Assembly: GCF_900547735.1 (NCBI RefSeq)
Contig: NZ_URHZ01000024.1
Location: 1 to 64,000 of the forward strand
DNA length: 64,000 nt
Direction: 5' to 3'
Source: an uncultured Clostridium sp.
Lineage (GTDB): Bacteria; Bacillota; Clostridia; Lachnospirales; Lachnospiraceae
The notes under the pieces are model-generated. The model saw only the letters and a list, made by a program, of their open reading frames with translations. It made no database searches and was not told the origin of the DNA. Positions 1-9,602 of this stretch are shown piece after piece. The translations under genes were made by a program, and so were the position numbers. The first letter of the stretch is position 1; every line of letters starts with the position of its first letter.

Positions 1-174
1 AGGTTTTTTCGAGGTTAGTACCGTTATGCACTTCGAAGAGCGCAAGCGTTTCCCGTAGGAACTTTTTCTGCCCGGATTCCCCACCTGCGACAACCTCAAA
101 CCGGGACTGAAGACTCATAACCTCCCCTCACCATCCCGCCCCCCGACCGTCCCGGCGGCGTTCTCATTCCTCAA
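1..174 (-). repeat. Dispersed repeat, copy 1 (cut by window edge)
   Basis: Read on the minus strand, this stretch carries TGAGTCTTCAGTCCC preceded by a GC-rich block containing ACGCCG and ATGGTGAG. The same arrangement recurs at 39853-39969 (plus) and 40652-40778 (minus). Plus-strand words GACAACCT and GGCGTNCTC are shared with the 40.7-kb copy, and AATCCGGGCAG with the 39.9-kb copy. A minus-strand frame opens at an ATG at 118 and stays open to the edge. Because that ATG lies inside the repeat, I treat it as repeat rather than gene, though a real gene start cannot be excluded. Confidence 0.6.
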
Positions 175-224
175 TTAAATCCCCCCTTTAAAATAATATT
201 TGAGAGGCCCGAAGGTGGACAAAG

Positions 225-1199
225 ATGAAGAAAATCCTAGTAACGCTCCCGGTGACGCCGGAGCAGAAAAAACAGTATGCAGATACGGCTCCTGAAGCTG
301 AATTTATCTTTTGCAGGAAAGAGGAAGTCACGGCAGAGACGGTGGAGAGCCTGACTGCGGTTATTGGAAATATCCCACCCTCCATGCTGGCGGAAAATCA
401 GGCGGTAGAGTGGGTTCAGTTAAACAGCGCCGGAACGGACGGCTACCTGGCGGAGGGAGTGCTGTCGGAGACGGCCGTCCTCACCAACGCCACCGGGGCA
501 TATGGCGTGGGTATTGCGGAACATATGACCGGCCAGCTCCTGATGATGCTTAAAAAGTTTCCGGTCTATCTGGAAAACCAGAAATTACATATCTGGAAGG
601 ACGCGGGAACGGTGCGCCCTGTCTGCGGCTCCCGTATCCTGATCGTCGGCATGGGGGACATCGGAACGGAATTTGCCATCAGAATGAAGGCGTTCGGGGC
701 GTATGTGGCCGGACTTCGGCGCACCGTCAGGGAAAAACCGGACTGTGTGGATGAGATGGATACGATAGATAACCTGGAACGGCAGCTTGCTCTCGCCGAT
801 GTGGTTGCCGTCTGTCTGCCCGGGACAAAGGAGACATTTCACATGTTTTCCGGCCGTCAGTTTGCGGCGATGAAAGAGGGAGCCGTATTTTTAAACGTGG
901 GCCGCGGCAATGTTGTGGATACGGAGGCGCTTGTGGATGCGTTAAAGACGGGAAAACTGTCAGGGGCCTCCATTGATGTGTGCGAGAAGGAACCCCTGCC
1001 CGGGGACGAGGAACTGTGGGACTGTCCCAATCTTCTCCTCACGCCCCATGTATCGGGCGGTTTCCATCTCAAGTACACCGTGGACCGCATCGTGGATATC
1101 AGCCTGAAGAACCTGAATGCCTACATAAACGGCGGGGAATATTTAAGCGTTGTCGACAGGAGAACGGGGTATAAGATATCCGGGTCCGTATCCGGATAA
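225..1199 (+). CDS. D-2-hydroxyacid dehydrogenase family protein
   Basis: NAD-dependent oxidoreductase of the D-isomer-specific 2-hydroxyacid dehydrogenase / phosphoglycerate dehydrogenase family, 324 residues, cytosolic. The Rossmann dinucleotide motif GMGDIG lies near residue 140. The catalytic set is visible as NVGRGNVVD (Arg), CEKEPLP (Glu) and TPHVSGG (His). The ATG follows GAAGGTGG with a 6-nt gap. It has no partner gene: a repeat lies upstream and a 450-bp gap with its own relA promoter lies downstream. The substrate cannot be read from sequence. There is no C-terminal ACT domain, which argues against a standard SerA; a reductase for a short 2-keto acid is plausible. Confidence 0.88.
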   Translation: MKKILVTLPVTPEQKKQYADTAPEAEFIFCRKEEVTAETVESLTAVIGNIPPSMLAENQAVEWVQLNSAGTDGYLAEGVLSETAVLTNATGAYGVGIAEHMTGQLLMMLKKFPVYLENQKLHIWKDAGTVRPVCGSRILIVGMGDIGTEFAIRMKAFGAYVAGLRRTVREKPDCVDEMDTIDNLERQLALADVVAVCLPGTKETFHMFSGRQFAAMKEGAVFLNVGRGNVVDTEALVDALKTGKLSGASIDVCEKEPLPGDEELWDCPNLLLTPHVSGGFHLKYTVDRIVDISLKNLNAYINGGEYLSVVDRRTGYKISGSVSG

Positions 1200-1400
1200 A
1201 AAGCAGGGGTCCCCGGCTGCGGGCGTCTCGCATTCGGGAGGAAGTCCTGCATCCGGGGAGACCCCAGGGAACAGACGGAGGAAACAGTCAGAGGAAACAG
1301 AAGACGTGTATCTGAATAGAATAGACAGGTGAGGGAATAATCTAACTGTCATACAGTGTAAAAAAGACGGGGCAAACGGCCGCGGCCGGAGTGTATCGTA

Positions 1401-1437
1401 GTTACTGTTTACAGCGCAATGCGGTGCGAACAGTAAC
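1401..1437. repeat. Inverted repeat GTTACTGTT / AACAGTAAC
   Basis: A perfect 9-bp stem with a 19-nt loop sits in the 450-bp gap between the dehydrogenase and relA. There is no T-run after it, so it is not a standard terminator. A related palindrome (GTAACAGT / ACTGTTAC) follows secDF at 48505 and a lone half-site lies at 10174. The rest of the 1200-1657 gap holds the relA promoter and nothing else I recognise. Confidence 0.6.
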
Positions 1438-1485
1438 GTATAGTAATAAATACACGGATGAGAAATCGACAAAACCTTGAAAGTC

Positions 1486-1514
1486 TTGCATTTTTTGACA
1501 AAAATATTTATAAT
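1486..1514 (+). promoter_or_regulatory. Sigma-A type promoter for relA
   Basis: TTGCAT, 17-bp spacer, perfect TATAAT. It lies 143 bp upstream of the relA start codon, giving a leader of about 135 nt in which I see no known riboswitch. Confidence 0.65.
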
Positions 1515-1657
1515 AGTGATTATTCTGTTGTAGCTGCACGGAAAAATGTATCCCATGAAGTCGAATTATGCGTTTTTGGGATACCGGACAGTTACAATTC
1601 TGTTAGGAATAGATAAACCGAAGGGGAAAGCCGCCCGGAGGCCAGGAGGCATTGTAT

Positions 1658-3943
1658 ATGGGAAGTTTGGAAATAATTAAAAAACTGGATCAGGAGATAG
1701 AAGCGCCGGCCGACTTTACAAGTCCCGAAAAACTCTATCAGGAACTGATATCCGGCATTCGCAAGTATCATCCGTCGGATGACATCTCGATGGTGGAGAA
1801 AGCCTACGATATTGCTTATAACGCCCATAAGGAACAGAAACGTAAATCGGGTGAACCGTACATTATTCACCCACTTTGTGTTGCCATCATACTGGCCGAT
1901 CTGGAGCTTGACAAGGAGACGATCGTGGCAGGTATTCTGCACGATGTCGTGGAAGATACGGTAATGACGGAGGAGGAACTGACCACGATCTTTGGAGAAG
2001 AGGTTGCCCTTCTGGTAGACGGCGTCACAAAGCTGACTCAGATTTCATGGTCCATGGATAAGGTGGAGATCCAGGCCGAGAACCTTCGTAAGATGTTTCT
2101 CGCCATGGCGAAGGATATCCGCGTTATCTTAATCAAACTTGCCGACCGCCTTCACAATATGCGGACGCTTCAGTATATGAAGCCGGAGAAGCAGAAGGAG
2201 AAGGCCAGGGAGACGATGGATATCTATGCGCCTATCGCCGACCGCCTCGGTATATCGAAAATCAAGACGGAGCTGGACGATTTGTCCTTAAAATACCTGG
2301 AGCCGGAAGTTTATTACGAGCTGGCGGAGAAGGTGGCCCTTCGTAAGGATGCCAGAGAGGCATTCGTACAGGGCATCGTGAGTGAGGTGAAGAGCCATAT
2401 CGACGATGCGGGCATCGAGGCGAAGGTGGACGGCCGCGTCAAACATTTTTTCAGTATTTATAAGAAGATGGTAAACCAGGATAAAACCCTGGAACAGATA
2501 TATGATTTATTTGCAGTGAGGATTGTCGTGGAGACGGTGAAAGACTGTTACGCGGCCCTGGGCGTCATCCATGAGCTGTATAAGCCGATTCCGGGACGTT
2601 TCAAGGACTATATTGCGATGCCGAAGCCGAACATGTATCAGTCCTTACATACGACGCTTATCAGCAGCAACGGCCAGCCCTTTGAGATACAGATCAGGAC
2701 ATTTGAGATGCACCGCACCGCGGAATACGGTATTGCGGCCCATTGGAAGTACAAGGAGAGCGGCAGCGGCCAGACCGCGTCGGACAGCGCGGAGGCCAAA
2801 CTCGCATGGCTGCGCCAGATTCTGGAATGGCAGCGCGACATGTCGGATAACAAGGAATTCCTGAGTCTCTTAAAGAGTGACCTGGATCTTTTCACCGATA
2901 ATGTATACTGTTTTACACCGACCGGTGATGTCAAGAACCTGCCGAGCGGTTCCACGCCGATCGACTTTGCCTATTCCATCCACAGTGCCGTCGGCAACAA
3001 GATGGTAGGGGCCAGGGTCAACGGAAGGCTGGTCAACATCGACTACGTGATCCAGAACGGAGACCGCGTCGAGATTATCACGTCCCAGAATTCCAAGGGA
3101 CCTAGCCGGGACTGGCTGAAGCTTGTTAAGAGCACACAGGCGAAGAACAAGATCAACCAGTGGTTTAAGACCGAGTTAAAAGAAGACAACATCATGCGCG
3201 GACGCGACCTGATCGACAAGTACTGCCGTGCCAAGGGTGTTAACTTTTCAGATATCAACAAGCCGGAATACACGGAGAAGGTCATGAAACGCTATGCCTT
3301 CAAAGACTGGGATTCCGTTCTCGCCTCCATCGGCCACGGCGGCCTGAAAGAGGGCCAGATCATCAACAAGATGCTGGAGGAGAGGAATAAGAAGCTTAAG
3401 AAGGAAGAGACGGATGAGGCGATTCTGGACGGCATCAGCAGCGAGGGCAGCAAAGTGCCTGTGCTGGCGGCCGGTAAATCCCAGAGCGGTATCGTGGTAA
3501 AGGGAATTCACGACCTGGCCGTGCGTTTCTCCAAGTGCTGCAGCCCTGTGCCGGGAGATGAGATTGTCGGTTTTGTTACCCGCGGAAGAGGAATTTCCAT
3601 CCACAGGACGGACTGCATCAACGTGATCAATCTTCCTGAGGAGGAGAGGGAACGTCTGATCGACGCCGAATGGCAGCAGCCGGAAGGATCTACCGGCAAA
3701 GAGAAGTATTCAACGGAAATCAAGATATTTGCCAATAACCGTATCGGGATGTTTGTCGATATCTCAAAGGTATTTACGGAGCGGCAGATTGACATCACCT
3801 CGATGAACGTCAGAACCAGCAAACAGGGGAAGGCGACCATCATGATGGCATTTGACATCCATGGAATCGAAGAGTTAAATAAGCTGACGGATAAGCTGAG
3901 ACAAATTGAAGGAGTGCTGGATATAGAGAGAACTGCGGGGTAA
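1658..3943 (+). CDS. relA: Bifunctional (p)ppGpp synthetase/hydrolase (RelA/SpoT)
   Basis: Long RSH protein, 761 residues, that makes and degrades the stringent-response alarmone. The N-terminal HD hydrolase domain shows the His of HPLCVAI near residue 71 and the HDVVEDT signature near 95. The synthetase domain has RFKDYIAMPKPNMYQSLHT near 314; the basic RFKD form is typical of bifunctional enzymes. TGS (about 395-460) and a C-terminal ACT domain (about 690-760) follow. The frame also opens at a TTG at 1652, but AGGAGG ends only 2 nt before that codon and is 8 nt from the ATG at 1658, so I use the ATG. It heads the block with the MBL hydrolase and hemZ, a common clostridial arrangement. Confidence 0.97.
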   Translation: MGSLEIIKKLDQEIEAPADFTSPEKLYQELISGIRKYHPSDDISMVEKAYDIAYNAHKEQKRKSGEPYIIHPLCVAIILADLELDKETIVAGILHDVVEDTVMTEEELTTIFGEEVALLVDGVTKLTQISWSMDKVEIQAENLRKMFLAMAKDIRVILIKLADRLHNMRTLQYMKPEKQKEKARETMDIYAPIADRLGISKIKTELDDLSLKYLEPEVYYELAEKVALRKDAREAFVQGIVSEVKSHIDDAGIEAKVDGRVKHFFSIYKKMVNQDKTLEQIYDLFAVRIVVETVKDCYAALGVIHELYKPIPGRFKDYIAMPKPNMYQSLHTTLISSNGQPFEIQIRTFEMHRTAEYGIAAHWKYKESGSGQTASDSAEAKLAWLRQILEWQRDMSDNKEFLSLLKSDLDLFTDNVYCFTPTGDVKNLPSGSTPIDFAYSIHSAVGNKMVGARVNGRLVNIDYVIQNGDRVEIITSQNSKGPSRDWLKLVKSTQAKNKINQWFKTELKEDNIMRGRDLIDKYCRAKGVNFSDINKPEYTEKVMKRYAFKDWDSVLASIGHGGLKEGQIINKMLEERNKKLKKEETDEAILDGISSEGSKVPVLAAGKSQSGIVVKGIHDLAVRFSKCCSPVPGDEIVGFVTRGRGISIHRTDCINVINLPEEERERLIDAEWQQPEGSTGKEKYSTEIKIFANNRIGMFVDISKVFTERQIDITSMNVRTSKQGKATIMMAFDIHGIEELNKLTDKLRQIEGVLDIERTAG

Positions 3944-3989
3944 ACTGGCAGTTTTCTCTTTCTATCTAAGAAGACGGTGAAAGGCGGGC

Positions 3990-4640
3990 ATGGAATTGGA
4001 GATTACAAGACTGGTAGTAGGAATGGTGGAAACCAACTGTTATATTGCAATGAACCCTGAGAATAAAGAAGCGGTTATCGTAGATCCTGGGGATAACGCA
4101 GCGAAAATCGCCGAGGTCTGTGGAAAACTCGGAGCGGCGGTAAAGGGGATTTTACTGACACACGGCCACTTTGACCACGTGATGGCAATGGAAGAGCTGC
4201 GTCTGAAATATAAAGCGCCCGTTTACGCATTCGAACAAGAGGCGGAGATCCTGGCGGATCCCGATAAAAACCTTTCCTGTCAGTTCATGGGCGGAGGCAT
4301 TCAGTTAAAGGCGGACCGGCTTTTAAAGGATGGAGAAGAATTTGATCTGATCGGATACCGGTTCAGGGTGATACACACACCGGGCCATACCTGCGGTTCC
4401 TGCTGTTACTATGTGGAATCGGAGCATGTGCTGTTTGCCGGGGATACCCTGTTTGAAGGATCATACGGAAGAATTGATTTCCCGACCGGCAATTCCAGGG
4501 ATATGGTGAATTCGGTAGCCAATATCCTGTTTGCGCTTCCGGACGGCACCGATGTCTATCCGGGCCATATGGGCTATACGACAATCAAAGATGAAAAGAA
4601 ATACAATCCGCTGGCCGGATACAGAGGGAGAACATTATGA
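3990..4640 (+). CDS. MBL-fold metallo-hydrolase (glyoxalase II-like)
   Basis: Metallo-beta-lactamase fold hydrolase, 216 residues, cytosolic. The metal-binding motif THGHFDHV is near residue 56. A second His is in HTPGHTCGS, an Asp in FAGDTLF, and a C-terminal His in YPGHM. This compact form without the hydroxyacylglutathione C-terminal domain is the usual clostridial relA-hemZ neighbour. Thioester or related hydrolysis is inferred from the family; the substrate is unknown. Its stop overlaps the hemZ ATG by 4 nt, so the two are translationally coupled. Confidence 0.9.
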   Translation: MELEITRLVVGMVETNCYIAMNPENKEAVIVDPGDNAAKIAEVCGKLGAAVKGILLTHGHFDHVMAMEELRLKYKAPVYAFEQEAEILADPDKNLSCQFMGGGIQLKADRLLKDGEEFDLIGYRFRVIHTPGHTCGSCCYYVESEHVLFAGDTLFEGSYGRIDFPTGNSRDMVNSVANILFALPDGTDVYPGHMGYTTIKDEKKYNPLAGYRGRTL

Positions 4641-6100
4641 TAGCAATTCTGCTGGATGATAATTCCTTCGAGCAGGATATCAGGGAGCTTCTGATGGCCT
4701 TTTACCCGGGTGAAGCATTTACCCATAAAAGAGAGGAATCGGACGCGGCAAAATTCCTCGTAAAAGGGGGAAGGAACGGCGTCACCTTTGACCTCTCCAT
4801 CGAGGACAACGAGGGACCGATGGAGGAGAGAACCATCCATTTTGCCTCCGTCAGGCCGGATTTTACCAGCCGGTTTGAGACGAAGAACCTGATTAAGCGG
4901 ACACTTTACGGTTTACTGCGCACCCGCACGGGAAAGGAACTTCCCTGGGGAACGCTGACCGGAATCCGCCCGACCAAGATCGCGATGACAAAGATTTTGG
5001 AAGGACATGACGAAGAGTGGGTCCGCGGCTACATGAAGGAAACATATTATACAAGCGACGAGAAGATTGAACTGGCTCTTGCTGTGGCAAAGAGGGAGAT
5101 CGAACTTCTTGCGCCCGTAGATTATAAAAGGGGATACAGCCTCTACATCGGGATTCCGTTCTGCCCGACCACCTGCCTTTACTGCTCTTTTACCTCTTTC
5201 CCGATTGGAAAGTGGGAGGGAAAGACAGGGCTGTATCTGGACGCTCTGTTTCAGGAGATGGATTATGTTGCGGACAGAATGAAGGGACGCCCTCTGGATA
5301 CCATCTATTTTGGCGGGGGGACGCCGACTTCCTTAAGCCCCGAAGATCTGGAAACGCTCCTTAGAAGACTGGAAACCACCTTTGATACGGCCCATGTGCA
5401 GGAATTCACCGTGGAAGCGGGCAGGCCCGACAGCATTACAAAGGAAAAGCTGCAGGTGCTGAGAAACCATGGAATTACGAGAATTTCCATCAATCCTCAG
5501 ACCATGAACCAGAAGACGCTCGATCTCATCGGCCGCCGCCATACGGTGGAGGATGTGAGGGAGAAGTTCCACCTGGCCCGAGGGCTGGGATTTGATAATA
5601 TTAACATGGACCTCATCGTCGGCCTTCCGGAAGAGACCATCGATGATGTGAAAAATACAATGGAAGAAATAAAATTGCTGGCTCCGGACAGCGTCACCGT
5701 ACACTCCCTGGCAATTAAGAGAGCGGCCAGGTTAAATATGTTCAAAGAGCGATACGGCGATTTGAAGATTGTGAATACACAGGAAATGATAGATATGACT
5801 GCCGATTACGCCCACGGAATGGGGCTGTATCCCTACTATCTGTACCGCCAGAAAAATATGGCCGGGAATTTTGAGAATGTAGGTTATGCCGCCCCGGGTA
5901 AAGAATGTATTTACAATATCCTTATCATGGAAGAGAAGCAGACGATCATGGCCTGCGGCGCGGGCACTACGACCAAGGTGCTTTACCCGTCCGAGAACAG
6001 GCTCGAAAGGGCTGAGAATGTCAAGGATGTGGAGCAGTATATTGAGCGTGTCGGCGAAATGTTCGGGAGAAAAGAAAAACTGATTGCAGTCATGGAATAA
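4637..6100 (+). CDS. hemZ: HemZ-type radical SAM coproporphyrinogen dehydrogenase-like protein
   Basis: Radical SAM enzyme of 487 residues. The 4Fe-4S cysteines are C176, C180 and C183 in FCPTTCLYC, an atypical spacing for ordinary radical SAM proteins but right for the HemN/HemZ group. The S-adenosylmethionine Gly-rich motif YFGGGTPTSL follows, with the HemN-like block NINMDLIVGLPEET around residue 325. About 160 residues of HemZ-type N-terminal sequence precede the core. HemZ proteins are proposed to act oxygen-independently on porphyrinogens, but in heme-poor Clostridia the true role is unsettled. It overlaps the MBL gene by 4 nt. Confidence 0.9.
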   Translation: MIAILLDDNSFEQDIRELLMAFYPGEAFTHKREESDAAKFLVKGGRNGVTFDLSIEDNEGPMEERTIHFASVRPDFTSRFETKNLIKRTLYGLLRTRTGKELPWGTLTGIRPTKIAMTKILEGHDEEWVRGYMKETYYTSDEKIELALAVAKREIELLAPVDYKRGYSLYIGIPFCPTTCLYCSFTSFPIGKWEGKTGLYLDALFQEMDYVADRMKGRPLDTIYFGGGTPTSLSPEDLETLLRRLETTFDTAHVQEFTVEAGRPDSITKEKLQVLRNHGITRISINPQTMNQKTLDLIGRRHTVEDVREKFHLARGLGFDNINMDLIVGLPEETIDDVKNTMEEIKLLAPDSVTVHSLAIKRAARLNMFKERYGDLKIVNTQEMIDMTADYAHGMGLYPYYLYRQKNMAGNFENVGYAAPGKECIYNILIMEEKQTIMACGAGTTTKVLYPSENRLERAENVKDVEQYIERVGEMFGRKEKLIAVME

Positions 6101-6131
6101 ATGAGATGAAATATATGGGATGAAAAAGTGC

Positions 6132-6159
6132 TTGCAAAATTACCAATGTCTGCTACTAT
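6132..6159 (+). promoter_or_regulatory. Promoter for hisS-aspS
   Basis: TTGCAA, 16-bp spacer, TACTAT, 119 bp before the hisS ATG. The leader is GC-rich with a small hairpin around GCCGCTC/GAGCGGG. I looked for the T-box AGGGTGG sequence here and before aspS and found none. Confidence 0.6.
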
Positions 6160-6278
6160 GGTTTTTAGACGGAAAACGGCCGCTTGAGAAAGCAGGGACA
6201 GACGGTAAGATTGGCGGCTGCCGCTCACGGAGCGGGCGGTGACAATTGGCGAACAACAAAGAATAAGGAGTGAAGACT

Positions 6279-7538
6279 ATGGCATTAAAGAAAAAACCGG
6301 TAACCGGAATGAAGGATGTTCTTCCGGCAGAGATGGAACTCAGAGATTATGTGTTAAATATTATTAAAGACACTTACAGAGGATACGGCTTTTCCTCAAT
6401 TGAAACTCCTTGCGTTGAACATATTGAGAACCTGACAAGCAAACAGGGCGGCGATAATGAAAAACTGATCTTCAAGATTTTAAAGCGCGGCGAGAAACTG
6501 AACCTGGAGACCGCAGAAACCGATGCGGATCTGGTGGAAGAGGGACTCCGCTATGACCTGACCGTACCGCTGTGCCGCTATTATTCCAACAATGCGGCCA
6601 ACCTGACGACTCCTTTTAAAGCGCTTCAGGTAGGCAGCGTATGGCGCGCCGATAAACCTCAGAAGGGCCGTTTCAGACAGTTCGTACAGTGCGATATCGA
6701 CGTTCTCGGAGACGGAACAAACCTGGTGGAGATCGAGACAATCCTGGCTATCACTAAGACGCTTACCAGAATCTGCCCGGAAAAGGCATTTACCGTGCGT
6801 GTCAATGACCGTGCCATTTTAAAAGGCATGGCTGATTACAGCGGTTTCCCGGAGGATGAGACAGACCGGGTATTTATCATTCTGGACAAGATGGACAAGA
6901 TTGGTTTAAACGGCGTTGCGGAGGAGCTTCTGGAGGCGGGATACGCCAAAGAATCCGTGGATAAATATACGGACCTCCTTGCCAATATCAAGAATGACGC
7001 AGACGGCGTGAGAGCGCTGGGCGAAAAGCTGGCTTCCGTTATGGATCCTGAGAAGGCGGAGAACCTGGCTTATATTATGGAAACCGTAAGCGAGATCAAC
7101 GACGTTGAATGCGGCCTTGAATTCGATCCGACCCTGGTAAGGGGAATGGGATATTATACGGGAACCATTTTCGAAGTTTCCATGGAAGGATTCGGCGGCT
7201 CCGTAGCAGGCGGCGGCCGTTACGACAAGCTGATCGGCAAGTTTACGGGCGTGGATACACCGGCCTGCGGAATTTCAATCGGTTTCGAGCGTATTATCAC
7301 CATCCTGATGGAGAGTGGATTCAAGATTCCGTCACTGGTAGGCAAGAAGGTATTCCTGTTTGAGAAGAATCTCAGCAAAGAGCAGTTTAAGAAGGTGCTT
7401 CAGGCGGCTCAGGAGGAGAGGGCGAAGGGCGTGCGTGTGGCCGTTGCCCAGATGAATAAAAACAAGAAATTCCAGAAAGAGCAGCTTATGAAGGAAGGAT
7501 TTGAGGAGTTTGTAGAGTTCTACAAAGATTCCATCTAA
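6279..7538 (+). CDS. hisS: Histidyl-tRNA synthetase
   Basis: Class II aminoacyl-tRNA synthetase that charges tRNA-His; 419 residues. Motif 2 is seen around VGSVWRADKPQKGRFRQF, and the histidine-A signatures as LVRGMGYYTGTIFE and the Gly-rich AGGGRYDKL. The C-terminal anticodon-binding domain is short. A GTG at 6270 is in frame but lies on the AAGGAG ribosome site, so the ATG at 6279 (8-nt gap) is the start. It is followed by aspS in the same direction after 143 nt, a conserved Firmicute pairing. Confidence 0.97.
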   Translation: MALKKKPVTGMKDVLPAEMELRDYVLNIIKDTYRGYGFSSIETPCVEHIENLTSKQGGDNEKLIFKILKRGEKLNLETAETDADLVEEGLRYDLTVPLCRYYSNNAANLTTPFKALQVGSVWRADKPQKGRFRQFVQCDIDVLGDGTNLVEIETILAITKTLTRICPEKAFTVRVNDRAILKGMADYSGFPEDETDRVFIILDKMDKIGLNGVAEELLEAGYAKESVDKYTDLLANIKNDADGVRALGEKLASVMDPEKAENLAYIMETVSEINDVECGLEFDPTLVRGMGYYTGTIFEVSMEGFGGSVAGGGRYDKLIGKFTGVDTPACGISIGFERIITILMESGFKIPSLVGKKVFLFEKNLSKEQFKKVLQAAQEERAKGVRVAVAQMNKNKKFQKEQLMKEGFEEFVEFYKDSI

Positions 7539-7681
7539 CATCCATCCGGTTTCGGGAAGCGTAAAAAAGCGTTCATACCGGAAACATGTAAAAGGTTATC
7601 ACGGCAGTTCCATACAGGGGCTGCCATATATCAAATACTAAATTAAGATACAGTTACAAAAATCAGGAGGAAACAAACATC

Positions 7682-9478
7682 ATGGCAGAATCAATGGCAG
7701 GGCTGAAACGTTCCCACCGCTGTACGGAATTATCCACCGCGAATATCGGTGAGACGGTGACGGTGATGGGCTGGGTTCAGAAGAGCAGAAATAAAGGCGG
7801 AATTATTTTCGTGGATTTAAGGGACCGTTCCGGCCTCTTACAGATCATTTTTGAGGAATCGGACTGTGGAGCGGAGAGCTTTGCCAAGGCGGAGAAGCTC
7901 AGAAGTGAATTTGTTGTTGCCGTAACCGGTAAAGTGGAAGCACGTTCCGGCGCGGTCAATGAGAACCTGAAGACGGGTGAAATCGAGATCAGGGCCAATT
8001 CCCTGCGCGTGCTCGCCGAATCGGAGACGCCTCCTTTCCCGATCGAGGAGAATTCAAGAACCAAGGAAGAGCTTCGTCTGAAATACCGCTACCTGGATCT
8101 CAGAAGACCTGACCTTCAGAAAAACCTGATGATTCGAAGCCGGGTTGCCATCCTGACCAGAAAATTCCTGGCCGAGGAAGGTTTTCTGGAGATTGAGACA
8201 CCGACGCTCATCAAGAGCACACCGGAGGGAGCACGCGACTATCTGGTGCCCAGCCGTGTTCATCCGGGGGAGTTTTATGCGCTTCCGCAGTCCCCGCAGC
8301 TTTTAAAGCAGCTCTTAATGTGTTCCGGTTATGACCGCTATTTCCAGATTGCAAGATGCTACCGTGATGAGGACCTCCGCGCGGACAGACAGCCTGAATT
8401 CACACAGATCGATATGGAGCTTTCCTTCGTAGATGTGGAGGATGTGCTGGATGTCAACGAAAGACTGTTAAAGACCTTATTTAAAGAGATCTGCAACTAT
8501 GATCTGGAACTTCCAATCCAGAGAATGACATGGCACGAAGCGATGGAGCGCTATGGCTCCGATAAACCGGATCTCCGTTTCGGAATGGAACTTAAAAACG
8601 TTTCGGAAGTGGTAAAGGACTGCCAGTTCGTCGTATTTAAGGGAGCGCTGGAAAACGGCGGTTCCGTCCGCGGCATCAACGCCGAAGGACAGGGAGCAAT
8701 GCCGCGTAAGAAGATTGACGCCCTTGTAGAATATGCCAAAGGTTTTGGAGCCAAAGGCCTGGCTTACCTGGCTATCCAGGAAGACGGAAGCTACAAGTCC
8801 TCTTTTGCAAAGTTCATGACCGGGGAGGAATTAGACGCCCTTGTAAAAGCCATGGACGGAAAAGCGGGCGATCTGCTTCTGTTTGCCGCCGACAAGGACA
8901 AGGTGGTATTCGATGTGCTCGGAAATCTCCGTCTGGAACTGGCGCGACAGCTCGACCTTTTAAAGAAAGATGATTTTAAATTCCTCTGGGTAACGGAATT
9001 CCCGCTGTTTGAGTATTCCGAGGAGGATGAGAGATATGTGGCGGTGCATCATCCATTTACGATGCCGATGGAGGAGGATCTTCCTCTGATCGACACCGAT
9101 CCGGGTGCGGTGCGCGCCAAAGCTTACGACATCGTGCTGAACGGCACGGAGATGGGCGGCGGTTCCGTCCGTATCCATCAGGCGGATGTACAGTCCAAGA
9201 TGCTGGAAGTTCTGGGCTTCACACCGGAACGCGCGAACGAGCAGTTCGGCTTCCTTTTAGACGCATTTAAATACGGTGTACCGCCTCACGCAGGACTGGC
9301 ATATGGCTTTGACCGTATGGTTATGCTGATGGTGGGAGCGGACAGCATCCGTGACGTCATTGCTTTCCCGAAGGTAAAGGATGCGTCCTGTCTGATGATG
9401 GAAGCGCCTGCATCGGTTGATGATAAACAGCTTGAAGAACTGAGTATTGCAGTTGCGATTGCCGGTACGGAAGAATAA
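7682..9478 (+). CDS. aspS: Aspartyl-tRNA synthetase
   Basis: Class IIb synthetase, 598 residues, the length of bacterial-type AspRS. The N-terminal OB fold (about 1-115) has GWVQKSRNKGG. The catalytic core has motif 2 FQIARCYRDEDLRADRQPEF, the bacterial GAD insertion domain around 290-410, and motif 3 GLAYGFDRMVML near 545. AGGAGG lies 11 nt before the ATG. A strong terminator follows at 9493. Whether it is discriminating or non-discriminating (also charging tRNA-Asn) cannot be judged here. Confidence 0.97.
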   Translation: MAESMAGLKRSHRCTELSTANIGETVTVMGWVQKSRNKGGIIFVDLRDRSGLLQIIFEESDCGAESFAKAEKLRSEFVVAVTGKVEARSGAVNENLKTGEIEIRANSLRVLAESETPPFPIEENSRTKEELRLKYRYLDLRRPDLQKNLMIRSRVAILTRKFLAEEGFLEIETPTLIKSTPEGARDYLVPSRVHPGEFYALPQSPQLLKQLLMCSGYDRYFQIARCYRDEDLRADRQPEFTQIDMELSFVDVEDVLDVNERLLKTLFKEICNYDLELPIQRMTWHEAMERYGSDKPDLRFGMELKNVSEVVKDCQFVVFKGALENGGSVRGINAEGQGAMPRKKIDALVEYAKGFGAKGLAYLAIQEDGSYKSSFAKFMTGEELDALVKAMDGKAGDLLLFAADKDKVVFDVLGNLRLELARQLDLLKKDDFKFLWVTEFPLFEYSEEDERYVAVHHPFTMPMEEDLPLIDTDPGAVRAKAYDIVLNGTEMGGGSVRIHQADVQSKMLEVLGFTPERANEQFGFLLDAFKYGVPPHAGLAYGFDRMVMLMVGADSIRDVIAFPKVKDASCLMMEAPASVDDKQLEELSIAVAIAGTEE

Positions 9479-9492
9479 TGGAACAGTAATAT

Positions 9493-9532
9493 AAAAGCCC
9501 CTGCTTTCTGATGAAGAAACCAGGGGCTTTTA
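9493..9532 (+). terminator. Rho-independent terminator after aspS
   Basis: AAAAGCCCCTG pairs perfectly with CAGGGGCTTTT across an 18-nt loop. The flanking A and T runs suit termination in both directions. Confidence 0.9.
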
Positions 9533-9602
9533 CATTACTGTAGATCTGCTGTAGCCCGTAGGTGAAAGATCCGCACGGCGGGCTTACCGCAGTTGGATCA
9601 CG

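Noticed and set aside
1..118. Minus-strand CDS starting MSLQSRFEVVAGG
   Set aside because: The start region is part of a dispersed repeat also found at 39.9 and 40.7 kb where no such gene continues; cannot be settled at the edge.
6101..7681. T-box riboswitches before hisS or aspS
   Set aside because: No AGGGTGG-type T-box sequence or matching leader fold; only a promoter and minor hairpins.
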